A stretch of 64,000 bases of DNA from assembly GCA_050486265.1 (NCBI GenBank), contig JBJHCY010000005.1:248001-312000 (forward strand), written 5' to 3'. Shown here one piece after another: positions 26,909 to 34,675 of the stretch. The position numbers and the translations under genes are program-made. Every line of letters begins with the position of its first letter. The first letter of the stretch is position 1. The DNA comes from SLFH01 sp050486265. GTDB taxonomy: Bacteria > Planctomycetota > Phycisphaerae > Phycisphaerales > UBA1924. The notes under the pieces are model-generated. The model worked only from the letters and a program-made list of their open reading frames with translations, was not told the DNA's origin and ran no database searches.

Positions 26909-27640
26909 TCAAGCCCCCGAAGGAGCGCTCCCGCCCCCGCCCCCGCTATCACCGGGCTGGCCGTCCTCGCCCGGCGACGAACGCTGCTCGTCCGGATCCG
27001 GACCGAACCCGATCCCCTCGGGGATACCCAGGTCCGCGCCCGCCCCGAATCCACGCGCACCGTCCCACGCCGCCGCTGTAGAACGAACCTCGTCCGACGC
27101 AGACAACGCGCTCAGGTACCAATCACCGGTCACCCCCTCGGCGAGGTACATAAACAACTCCGCACCGTGCGGCCGCTGCACCGCTAACCCCACCGGGGCA
27201 AACTGCGTCTCACCCGTCCGCGCCGAAGGATCCATAAACACCACACGCACCGCCTCGATGTTCTGAGGCTCGGTCCACTCCTGGCGCACCATGCTGAATA
27301 CCGCACGCCCCTCCGCGCTCAGCGAACGCTCGATCCCGTCGAGGTCCTCACGAGCCAAAGCATCGGCGAAGCGGTACACCGCACTCGCAAGCCCCGCGCT
27401 CGTCGGCGCATGCTCCTGCGCAAAGTGAACGCGCGCATCGATCTCGCGCCCCAGCGCCCCCTCGACATCGCGCTTCACATCGCTCAGCGTCACCGGATCC
27501 GGCGGCGGGGGCGGTGGCGGCGGCGGAGGCGCACGCTCCGGAACCGGCTCGGGCTCCTCCTCCTGCGGGCAGCCCGTCATCGTCCCAAGCACCAGCACCA
27601 TCGCGCCGACACCGAGCACTGCCGTCCGCACCCGCCTCAT
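26909..27640 (-). CDS. Hypothetical lipoprotein with poly-proline linker
   Basis: Unrecognised lipoprotein of 243 residues. The signal peptide ends in the lipobox MTGC, making Cys24 the lipidated residue. An acidic/Pro segment with ten consecutive prolines follows, then a conserved-looking domain (about 55-190), then a Gly/Ser/Pro-rich disordered tail. The start at 27640 (MRRVRTAV) is preferred over 27664 because it gives a standard signal peptide and leaves a four-base gap after the fabD stop. Sitting between fabD and fabG it is probably co-transcribed with them, but no role in lipid synthesis is evident. Confidence 0.7.
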   Translation of the reverse strand: MRRVRTAVLGVGAMVLVLGTMTGCPQEEEPEPVPERAPPPPPPPPPPDPVTLSDVKRDVEGALGREIDARVHFAQEHAPTSAGLASAVYRFADALAREDLDGIERSLSAEGRAVFSMVRQEWTEPQNIEAVRVVFMDPSARTGETQFAPVGLAVQRPHGAELFMYLAEGVTGDWYLSALSASDEVRSTAAAWDGARGFGAGADLGIPEGIGFGPDPDEQRSSPGEDGQPGDSGGGGGSAPSGA

Positions 27641-27644
27641 AAAC

Positions 27645-28598
27645 TCATTCCCCGGGCCCGTCATGGCTCACCACCTTCACAGATCGGTCGATCCTTCGGA
27701 ACAGCCCCGCAAGCGACTTGCCCGGGGCCAACTCGTGCACGCCCCCCGACACGGCAGACGCCAGCGCCGAGCAGCAATCACTCCATCGTACGGGCGCGGT
27801 CAACTGCTCCGCCAGCCGCAGGCGGATCAGCCCTGCATCCCCATCGTGCGGCGACCCGGTCACATTGCAGTAGACCGGGGCCCGGGGCGACCGCATCTCC
27901 GTTTCCTGCAGCGCCCGCATCAGCCGCTCGGCCGCGGGACGCATCAGCGGCGAGTGGAACGCACCCGCCACCGGCAGCCGCGCCGTCTTGAACCCCTTCG
28001 CCCCCGCCAGCGTCTCGGCACGCCCGATCGCCTCCAGATCGCCGCTGAGTACGACCTGTCCCGGCGCGTTGAAGTTCGCGGCAACCAGCACGCCGCCCCC
28101 CCCGCCGGGCGTCACCGCGGCTTCGGCCGCGATGCCCTCCGCCTCCGCCTCGTTCACGCCGATCACGGCGAGCATGCCCGACGCCGTCGCCTCCGCGGCG
28201 TCCTGCATCGCCCGCCCACGCAGGCAGACGAGGTTCAGACCCTCCTCAAAACCGAACACGCCCGCGAGGTGCAGGGCCGTGTACTCGCCCAGGCTCAGGC
28301 CCGCGGTCGCCGAGAGGCGGACCTCCGACCCCGAGACCCCCCACTGGGCGCACAGCCCGGCGTACGACGCGACCGACACGGCGAAGATCGCCGGCTGGCT
28401 CACATCCGTTCGGTTGAGCAGCTCGGCGGGGCCCCCGAAGCAGATCTCCGAGAGCGGCGACCCGAAACGGTCGCCGACAAACGCGTCGGCCCGCTGCATG
28501 ACGGCCGCGGCTTCGGGCGAAGCCTCCACCCAACCACGCCCCATCCCAACAGCCTGAGCCCCCTGCCCGGGACACAAGATTGCGATCGGTTCATCCAT
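27645..28598 (-). CDS. fabD: Malonyl-CoA:ACP transacylase
   Basis: Loads malonyl groups onto acyl carrier protein for fatty-acid synthesis; 317 residues from MDEPIAILCPGQGAQ. The active-site motif is GLSLGEY with nucleophile Ser102 and the second catalytic residue is His215 in GAFHSPLM. The usual His before the nucleophile (GHSLGEY) is Leu here. The start at 28598 gives the normal family length, but no ribosome site is visible. The frame stays open upstream for 292 more codons, through repeat DNA and into a second coding-like region (see 28599-29474). A 609-residue fused product therefore cannot be excluded. Confidence 0.9.
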   Translation of the reverse strand: MDEPIAILCPGQGAQAVGMGRGWVEASPEAAAVMQRADAFVGDRFGSPLSEICFGGPAELLNRTDVSQPAIFAVSVASYAGLCAQWGVSGSEVRLSATAGLSLGEYTALHLAGVFGFEEGLNLVCLRGRAMQDAAEATASGMLAVIGVNEAEAEGIAAEAAVTPGGGGGVLVAANFNAPGQVVLSGDLEAIGRAETLAGAKGFKTARLPVAGAFHSPLMRPAAERLMRALQETEMRSPRAPVYCNVTGSPHDGDAGLIRLRLAEQLTAPVRWSDCCSALASAVSGGVHELAPGKSLAGLFRRIDRSVKVVSHDGPGE

Positions 28599-29474
28599 GG
28601 GGGGATGGTAGCAAGGATGCTCGCTGGCGCTCGCGGGCGCGGAGAGTGGGGCGCTGGGCGCGGGGCGCTCGCTTTGCGAGCGAGAGGGTTGAGCGGGCGA
28701 ACAGGCGAGCAGGTGAGCCGGAGGATGGGTAGTTTGAGTATGGTCGGCCGGCGTGGGCGGGCGAGTATCGGGAGGGTGGGTGAGTTCGGATTTCTGCCGC
28801 TCTGAAGGAGCGGTTGAGCCTTGCCACGAGTGAAGCGAGGCGTGAGCCGAGCTGAACTCGTGGATGGCGGGGATGAGGAGTCCGTCCTGAAGGGACGGCG
28901 GACATCCCGCGCGTTTCCTCCGCCCCTTCAGGGCGGGGTCGATTGTCTGGCTATCCACGGGTTCATCGCTCTGCGACGCTGCGCGTCTTGATCGATTCAC
29001 CCGTGACAAGGTTCCCAGCCCGCTTCGCGGGCCGGGAGTTGGAAACGGGGCGCTGGGTGCGGGGTTCGGAGTAGGCGGGGTAGCCACAGGCGAGACGCCT
29101 GTGCCACGAGGTTGGGTAGGGGGCTGGGGGAAGAGTTCTGCGAGTTGTTTGATGGCGAGTCGGAGTTCTCTGGCGAAGGCGCCGTTGATGGGTTCGTGTT
29201 GGGCGAGGTTGCAGAGGCGTTCGAGGATGAGTTGGCGCGTCGCCTGTTCGATGACGGGGGCGCGGAGGGCCTTGACGGCTCGGAGGGTTTGGAGGGCGGC
29301 TTGGAAGGCGGGGCGTGAGGCGAGGGCGAGGATCTGCCGCAGTGTGAGCTGGTGGGCGCGGCTGAGGTCGAGCTCGGAGAAGCCGGGCTTGCACCAGTCG
29401 TCGAGGAGTGCGTGGGTGGCCTCGTCGATTTCTTCTGGGGTGAAGTCAGCGAGTGGGTCTTGTGCGGCTTGCAT
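28599..29474 (-). CDS. Helical hypothetical protein region, open in frame into fabD
   Basis: The frame begins at 29474 with about 115 residues that look genuinely coding: helical, with DFTPEEIDEATHALLDD, LTLRQILALASRPAFQAAL and LERLCNLAQHEPINGAFARE. I do not recognise the family; the pattern recalls small DNA-binding or terminase-small-subunit-like helical proteins, but that is weak. From about residue 118 on, the translation is Pro/Ser-rich and comes from intergenic repeats (GTGVSPV, LQDGLLIP, SLHSWQGS). No stop codon occurs before the fabD ATG at 28598. It may have lost its own stop when repeats inserted, or be the N-terminal part of a fusion with FabD. Confidence 0.45.
28666..28694. repeat. 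Short dispersed repeat GCTCGCTTTGCGAGC type, copy 1
   Basis: GCTCGCTTTGCGAGCGAGAG then GGTTGAGC. The first 15 bases form a 6-bp hairpin (GCTCGC/GCGAGC). A near-identical copy with C in the loop occurs at 39531-39557. Confidence 0.7.
28797..29006. repeat. Composite palindromic intergenic repeat, copy A
   Basis: An ordered array of hairpin-forming pieces: CGCTCTGAAGGAGCG, TTGCCACGAGTGAAGCGAGG, GAGTCCGTCCTGAAGGGACGG, TTTCCTCCGCCCCTTCAGGG, and an imperfect inverted pair CACGGGTTCATCG/CGATTCACCCGTG. The same pieces recur in the same order at 41204-41412, partly also as an inverted copy there. Confidence 0.8.
29085..29103. repeat. CACAGGCG-AGA-CGCCTGTG palindrome
   Basis: A perfect 8-bp stem with a three-base loop, of the kind widespread in planctomycete intergenic DNA (reads as GTGVSPV in one frame). 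Confidence 0.8.
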
Positions 29475-29672
29475 GCCGCGAAGGTATGGGTTTGGGGGCG
29501 GGGTTCAAGGGCGAGGGGGTGTATCGTCGTGTTTTGGCGCGCAAATGTACTCACTAGATTCTCATTCCTACCAGTCTTGCAGGAAGGGATTCACAAGACG
29601 CCTTGAAATGAACTCCCCTTTAGACTCCCCAGCCAGAATCGCAGACCCTTGGGCCCCTAAGCCGCACACCGA

Positions 29673-31292
29673 TCACCATCGCCGCCGATCGATGAACGCG
29701 CGAGAGTGGAATCTCACCGACATCAATGACACCGGCGCCGCCGCTACACGCTCAACTTCTTCGACAAATTGAAGACTGTCCTGCGTGAGCTGTTCGACAC
29801 GATTCGCGCTGCGGTTCTCACTCGATAAATAGTCGACGAATGTGAGCGCTATATCAGTTGGAGCATTGAGCGATGCGGATCGCCGTAGTTGCGCCCAATC
29901 AAACTCCCCCACACGGCGATCGCGCCTTGTCGTGGAAGTCTTTTCTACTCGCTTTAATTCTTCAAGAGGCACACCGGATCGTTCCGCCACAACTTCCCAT
30001 GTAATTTCCCGGGACATTGGGCCAGAGGTTTCGCCAGGGGGACTCTGGACACGGATTGGGTAAGTCCGACACACCATAACTACCTTGCGAACCCTGCTTG
30101 GAGAAATGCCTGCGTCTGCCAAGCAACCTGCAACAGTAGTGTCTCGAGAAGTCACATACGGGTACTGGCCATGATACAAACTCAAACCAGTGCCCTGAGT
30201 TCCTTCGAGCATGACTGGACGATTGCGGCCAAACGCTTCATCAAGCACATCACTGACAGGCCGAACAAACGGCTTAAGATCGAGGATGTTCTTTGCAATA
30301 TCGAGAGAGCCAATCTTTTTGTTTCGATTAAGAATACGACGAGCAGTCGCGACGCCCACCCCTTGACCAGTTGATCCCATAGACTTGGCATACTTTTCCT
30401 CTGCTCGCACATCCTCGTCAGTTATGACCGCTGCGTGAGGATCAATACTGAGCCTGTCACAAGAAACCTCGCACTCCGCGATCTCCTTGAGCAGCGTCGG
30501 CACCCTAATCACCGCACCGGCACCGATCGCCAGTTTCGCATCCTGATTGCGCCTTGTGCCGCTTGGCAAGTGATGGAATGTGTATGGGTCCGGATTCTCC
30601 CACACAGTGTGTCCCGCATTCGGGCCTCCCACCCGAACCAATAGCTCATACTCAGAAGCCAGATATGCTGCAATCTGTCCCTTTCCCTCGCTTCCATACT
30701 GCCCACCCACGATGACATCAACTGTTCGCGTATATGTTCTCCCGAACACTCCGATATGACTTGCAGCTCTAAGTAGAACATCCTCCTCTGTGCATCTTTC
30801 TGTAGATATGACAACATCAGCATGCTTCGCCAAGATCGCAACCTGTCGCTCGGTCTCATTCTCTAATACTTTGCGGTAATCACTAAATTCCTTGAAGCCT
30901 TTGCTCTCTCTCTGAGCATAGCGGCTCGCAAGGATGCCTTCAGGCGCCTCAAGATGGATGTGGATGACTCCTGGCCCATAGCTCTGACGAATCGCATCGA
31001 CCTGCCCGAGGATCCTAACCGCATCAAGCACGACTAGTCGATCGCCATCAACATCGCACTTTGCCAATTGCTTGCCAAGCGCGTCCCGGACCCACGCACC
31101 ATCAGTGTCTCGGTCTAGTCGCTCTCCCGCAGCTTGCATTGCACTCCGCTCTAGTTCGATGCCAGGCTCAATCAAGGCTATACATTGCCTAGTTTTCATA
31201 TGGAATGCGTCATAGCGACTAGCGAGGTGCCCAGCAAGAGTCGTCTTGCCGGCACACACTTGCCCTGACAACAACACGATTCTCCGTCGCAA
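29673..31292 (-). CDS. P-loop nucleotide-kinase domain fused to PurA/PurZ-type adenylosuccinate synthetase
   Basis: Two-domain enzyme of about 539 residues. Residues 1-185 are a P-loop kinase-like domain (IVLLSGQVCAGKTTLAGHLA, Walker A at 10-17) resembling nucleoside/nucleotide kinases. Residues 191 onward are an adenylosuccinate synthetase: GGQYGSEGKGQ, RVGGPNAGHTVW with the catalytic His, HHLPSG, STGQGVG and MLEGTQGTGLSLYHGQYPYV. The catalytic Asp of the GDEGKG loop is Ser (about residue 201), a change I recall for phage PurZ, which uses dGMP. The start at 31292 is a TTG with AGGGGGG six bases upstream; ATGs at 31319 and 31337 overlap the preceding gene and lack a ribosome site. Low-GC island gene, co-directional with the macro-domain gene. 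Activity and substrate are inference. Confidence 0.8.
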   Translation of the reverse strand: MRRRIVLLSGQVCAGKTTLAGHLASRYDAFHMKTRQCIALIEPGIELERSAMQAAGERLDRDTDGAWVRDALGKQLAKCDVDGDRLVVLDAVRILGQVDAIRQSYGPGVIHIHLEAPEGILASRYAQRESKGFKEFSDYRKVLENETERQVAILAKHADVVISTERCTEEDVLLRAASHIGVFGRTYTRTVDVIVGGQYGSEGKGQIAAYLASEYELLVRVGGPNAGHTVWENPDPYTFHHLPSGTRRNQDAKLAIGAGAVIRVPTLLKEIAECEVSCDRLSIDPHAAVITDEDVRAEEKYAKSMGSTGQGVGVATARRILNRNKKIGSLDIAKNILDLKPFVRPVSDVLDEAFGRNRPVMLEGTQGTGLSLYHGQYPYVTSRDTTVAGCLADAGISPSRVRKVVMVCRTYPIRVQSPPGETSGPMSREITWEVVAERSGVPLEELKRVEKTSTTRRDRRVGEFDWAQLRRSASLNAPTDIALTFVDYLSSENRSANRVEQLTQDSLQFVEEVERVAAAPVSLMSVRFHSRAFIDRRRW

Positions 31293-31305
31293 TGCGAAGC
31301 CCCCC

Positions 31306-32622
31306 CTAAGGCAGATCATAAACAGTAACAGGAACACCGGCGCGAATCAGAATATTGTCAATGAATTCCGAAACCACATCCCAGCTTCCGCCAGCTAGAC
31401 CACAACCAATTCGAGGCATGTGTACGGATGCAGACGATGCGCGAGCGGCGTCGCGAACAGAGCCCAGGCACTGCTCCAGCGATGGGTAGCTAATGCGGGG
31501 CTCACTTGACTTGCCATAACCTCGCTGGGCAATCATGCTGGCGATCCGCAGCCGATCCGGCTGGCCGAATAGTCGCGTGCGGCCGAGCTGGTGATTGTCA
31601 GATTCACCGGCCCATTCGCGAAAATCAATTTGTGCCTGGGGATACTGCCTCGCTGCTTGCCTTGCGAAGCCTCCGCCCCATGTCTTTGAGGTGTCATTGA
31701 CGATGTGAGCGATGATACGAGGATCGTCCTCTCTTGGTGCCAGGGCGTCACCCCTGAGATATCGAATCGCAAGTTCCCTTGCCGCTTCAGCGCTTTCAGG
31801 CGAGACGAGACCGATTACGCGAGGGTAAGTAGCCTTGGGATATGGCGGAATTCCGACACATTCAAGCTTCATCGTTCCACATTGCGGCCACGGCTCAATT
31901 CCCTTTGCAGTGAATCCGATAGCAGTGCACTCCTCGACAAGTGAGCCATCCGTCAAGTGAATCCCAATCGGAATGTGTCCAGACCATGAATCAGACGCGA
32001 CTGCATAATCAATTCTATACCGCCCCATGTATAGCCCATTCTCTTGCCTAGACGCAGCGAACAATGCTCGCCGGTGGTGCGTAAGCCGAATGTACCGGAG
32101 CAAAAGAGCCTCCGTGGAGACATCATACTTCCGCCTGAGCTCCATGAGCCCATCAATATCGAGTTGGGCAAGACGAAGATCCGGGAGCGTGCCAATCGGC
32201 ATGACGAGCTCTGCAGCAGCGATGTTGCAAAGCATTTCAAGCTGCCACTCGTCACCTTCCTGCTCTTCTTTGCTGGCTCGATTTCGGACTGCCTCTCCGC
32301 AGTCCGGGAAAAATGTATGTGCTATCTCATGCGCGATAGAATATCGAATCCGCCCTCTAGACCGGTTAGGATTGAACTCTATACGAAGCCTTTTATCCTT
32401 GCCTTCGAGCGTGCGAGCGTCGCGAATGTCTTCCCTTGGAACAACCTCGATGTCTAGCCACCTCGCCAGCTCCACAAGATCGAAAGGCGGACCACTCCAG
32501 CCTTCCTCCATTGCTCTCAGAGTCAGGTCTCTTGCATAGCATACGATTGCCCGCACCGGCTCTTGGCTGCCAGCGAACTGCCGAACAGAACGATTTGTCC
32601 ACACGGAAGCTGACTCAGGCAT
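31306..32622 (-). CDS. ImmA/IrrE-type zinc metallopeptidase fused to a macro domain
   Basis: Protein of 438 residues. The N-terminal part carries the zinc-peptidase motif AHEIAHTFF (HExxH at 98-102) and the follow-up EMLCNIAAAELVMP (about 129-142) with the third ligand, as in ImmA/IrrE proteases that cleave repressors. The C-terminal 135 residues (about 303-438) are a macro domain: IIAHIVNDTSKTWGGGFARQ, later PRIGCGLAGGSWDVV. The fold binds ADP-ribose and, in DarG-type antitoxins, removes it from the target. The start at 32622 has GAGG eight bases upstream. It is divergent from the ART-like gene (64 bases between starts) and upstream of the kinase-synthetase gene. The likely role is antitoxin and/or regulator; this is inference. 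Confidence 0.8.
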   Translation of the reverse strand: MPESASVWTNRSVRQFAGSQEPVRAIVCYARDLTLRAMEEGWSGPPFDLVELARWLDIEVVPREDIRDARTLEGKDKRLRIEFNPNRSRGRIRYSIAHEIAHTFFPDCGEAVRNRASKEEQEGDEWQLEMLCNIAAAELVMPIGTLPDLRLAQLDIDGLMELRRKYDVSTEALLLRYIRLTHHRRALFAASRQENGLYMGRYRIDYAVASDSWSGHIPIGIHLTDGSLVEECTAIGFTAKGIEPWPQCGTMKLECVGIPPYPKATYPRVIGLVSPESAEAARELAIRYLRGDALAPREDDPRIIAHIVNDTSKTWGGGFARQAARQYPQAQIDFREWAGESDNHQLGRTRLFGQPDRLRIASMIAQRGYGKSSEPRISYPSLEQCLGSVRDAARASSASVHMPRIGCGLAGGSWDVVSEFIDNILIRAGVPVTVYDLP

Positions 32623-32686
32623 ACCATAGCCTCGCTTTCGCCAGCGTGGCGATGCTGCACAATGCCAATAGAAGTTGGAGTATCGA

Positions 32687-33310
32687 ATGCCACTTGACAT
32701 TGACCGCTTCATCGTCCGTCGACCTCGACTGTACCATCTGACTGCTGCGGCGAATGCAGAACGAATCTTGGAGACCAGAACGATGCGCGCGGCGGCCGTC
32801 CTGCTCCGTCAAGCTGGGCGACACGACGTTCTTCGCAACCGTCGGGCGCAAAGCATTTGGATCGATACCAATGGGCAAAGAACCCATATTCGCGACCAAT
32901 CTCCGCTGCATCGCGGAAATGTCACTCTGGACCCAAGCTGGCAGTTCGAAGACTTTGTCGAATGCTTGAATCAGCATGTCTATTTCTGGCCGGGGACAGA
33001 CTCTGGACCGATTTCCCATGGATATCGGCACTTCCAGCGATATGCTCGCGAAAACGCACTTGTCCTCGAATTTAATACGCAAGAGCTGTTCCGAGCGAAT
33101 CCGACCCCAGGACCAAAGTTCTGCAAGTACAACTCGGGATCTCCAAGATGCACGAAAGGAAAAGGATCGCCGAGGGGACCACTCACCTTTGCTCATGCAC
33201 CGAACTTCAGCTACAGGCCTAGCGAAGTCGTCGAGGTTACATTTTCTAACGATGTGTGCCTTAGCGAGTGTGCTGTCATGGTTCACAAAATTAAAGACTT
33301 CGTTGATTGA
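32687..33310 (+). CDS. ADP-ribosyltransferase-like protein (DUF7002-like), putative toxin
   Basis: Protein of 207 residues resembling the DUF7002 group of ART-fold proteins. RLYHLTAAANAERILETRTM (14-33) gives the His of the NAD-binding strand. LNQHVYFWPG (94-103) supplies the aromatic position. YNSGSPRC (148-155) and the SEVVEV strand (179-184) near the end supply a candidate catalytic Glu. This order fits H-Y-E-type ADP-ribosyltransferases. The start at 32687 has GGAG six bases upstream. It faces the macro-domain gene across 64 bases, the arrangement of an ART toxin beside its reversing enzyme. A 342-codon antisense frame covers it and I regard that as a shadow. Target unknown. Confidence 0.68.
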   Translation: MPLDIDRFIVRRPRLYHLTAAANAERILETRTMRAAAVLLRQAGRHDVLRNRRAQSIWIDTNGQRTHIRDQSPLHRGNVTLDPSWQFEDFVECLNQHVYFWPGTDSGPISHGYRHFQRYARENALVLEFNTQELFRANPTPGPKFCKYNSGSPRCTKGKGSPRGPLTFAHAPNFSYRPSEVVEVTFSNDVCLSECAVMVHKIKDFVD

Positions 33311-33690
33311 ATCCGCGGCTCGATCACAGATGAGCGAGCCAAGAGCACCCCATGCAAAGCCCGGCGCCTGATGCCCCTCGCCTACATTGCTCGCTTTCAG
33401 TCCGAGCGCGAAATTCGCAGCACTTGGTGGAGAAATGCGAACACCATCAACAGACGCGAGCGCTCTAGATTCAGCCTCGCACCAACGCCCAATCATATGC
33501 TTTGGCGAGTTGCCATCTTGATCCCGGATGGGGTTTGGGACGGGCATGCTAGAGTTTAGGATGTGGTGGGCTGTCACGCAAGCTGCAGGGGTCTTTCGAC
33601 AGACGGTAGTGTGCCGCGGTCGTTCTGAAGCGGGCAAACGCATCTGGCGGACGAGAGGGACGGGACGGCGACCACACGGGTCGAGCGGGG
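33311..33690. other. Island edge without supported gene
   Basis: About 380 bases between the ART-like gene and scpA. Short frames exist on both strands but none shows protein features I can support. Composition rises back to the genome norm after about 33580. Confidence 0.45.
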
Positions 33691-34497
33691 TCAGTCGTGG
33701 GCTTGTGTGCTTTGTTCTTCGGGCTCGGCGTCTTCCGGTGATTGCTCTCGGAGGCTCACCAGAATGTTCCCCTCGTCCTGCCTGACTCTGAGGCGGCGTT
33801 GCCGCACGAGTTCGAGCATGGCCAGGAACAGGCCGATCATTTCCGCTCGGCGGCGGCCTTCGAAGATTTGGCCCAGGGGGGTGCCTTCGGGGGCGCCTTC
33901 TCGGGAGAGGCGGTCGACGAGGTCTTCGGCGTGGAGCTCGATGGGGGTGTCGTCGTCGAAGACCTGGTGGTCGCCGAGGCGTTCGAAGTTCACGCTCTCG
34001 GCGATGGCGCCGAAGGCCTCGACGAGGTCGCTGAGGGTGAGGTCTTCCAGCTCGATCTCGTCGGGCGCGGGGAGGTGTTCTCTGACGCGTGCGGCGTCGT
34101 AGCCGGCGCGTGCCGCGGGGGCCCGCTTTTCCCAGACGGTCAGGCGGTCTTCGAGCTGGTCGGCCGCGTCGCGGAACTGCTTGTATTCGAGGAGCTGGCG
34201 GACGAGCTCACGCCTCGGGTCTTCGGTGTGCGAGGCGTGGGCGGCGGGATCGGTCTTTCTTGCCGCGTCGAAGCCGATCATGCGGCTCTTGAGCTCCATG
34301 AGCGTCGCGGCCATGACGAGGAACTCGCCGGCGGTTTCCAGGTCGATCCGCTCGATCTCTTCGAGCGATCGCATGAACTGATCGGCGATGGCGGCGACGG
34401 GGATGTCGTGGATGTCGACCTCGTCACGCCGGATGAGATAGAGGAGCAGGTCGAGGGGACCTTCGAAGGCTTCCAGGCTGACGCGGTAGTCGCTCAT
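33691..34497 (-). CDS. scpA: Segregation and condensation protein A
   Basis: Kleisin subunit of the SMC-ScpAB condensin-like complex that organises and segregates the chromosome, 268 residues. The N-terminal motif YRVSLEAFEGPLDLLLYLI and RRDEVDIHDIPVAAIADQF are diagnostic. A central acidic/linker region and the C-terminal winged helix (TPLGQIFEGRRRAEMIGLFL) follow. The start at 34497 (MSDYRV) is the family start; the frame upstream is low-complexity DNA. scpB, often adjacent, is absent here. It is divergent from kdsD with 178 G-rich bases between them. Confidence 0.93.
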   Translation of the reverse strand: MSDYRVSLEAFEGPLDLLLYLIRRDEVDIHDIPVAAIADQFMRSLEEIERIDLETAGEFLVMAATLMELKSRMIGFDAARKTDPAAHASHTEDPRRELVRQLLEYKQFRDAADQLEDRLTVWEKRAPAARAGYDAARVREHLPAPDEIELEDLTLSDLVEAFGAIAESVNFERLGDHQVFDDDTPIELHAEDLVDRLSREGAPEGTPLGQIFEGRRRAEMIGLFLAMLELVRQRRLRVRQDEGNILVSLREQSPEDAEPEEQSTQAHD

Positions 34498-34675
34498 GGG
34501 AGGGGTGTGGGGCGTGGGGCGTTGGGCGTGGGGATAGAGGGGGAAGGCAGGGGTAGCTCGGTTACGGCGGGCGAGAGGGTCGAGGGAGAGAGAGGCGAGA
34601 GTCGAGGGGAGACAGTGTTTACGGGGATTGGGGGTAGGGGGATGGAGGGTGGTTCGGGAGTGTACCCTTGGGGCC
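34498..34675. repeat. Purine-rich low-complexity intergenic DNA
   Basis: A G/A-rich run on the plus strand including GGGGCGTGGGGCGTTGGGCG and GAGGGAGAGAGAGGCGAGAG. Similar GGGCGTTGGGTGTGGGG DNA occurs near 47001 and similar AGAGACGGAGAGA DNA near 57285. No gene. Confidence 0.6.

Larger units (their letters stand above)
29560..33580. other. Low-GC genomic island carrying a putative ADP-ribosylation/nucleotide conflict module
   Basis: Base composition drops to about half G+C by eye (for example around 31321-31380) against about two-thirds on both sides (for example 34741-34800). The boundaries are approximate. Three genes with conflict-system domains fill it. No integrase, direct repeat or tRNA was seen at the ends. 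Acquisition by transfer is inferred from composition and content. Confidence 0.65.

Noticed and set aside
30171..30644. Short plus-strand frames inside the kinase-synthetase gene
   Set aside because: They overlap conserved synthetase motifs on the other strand and show no protein features.
32615..33643. 342-codon minus-strand frame covering the ART-like gene
   Set aside because: It is antisense to a gene with recognisable ART-like motifs and a good ribosome site, and its translation shows no family features.
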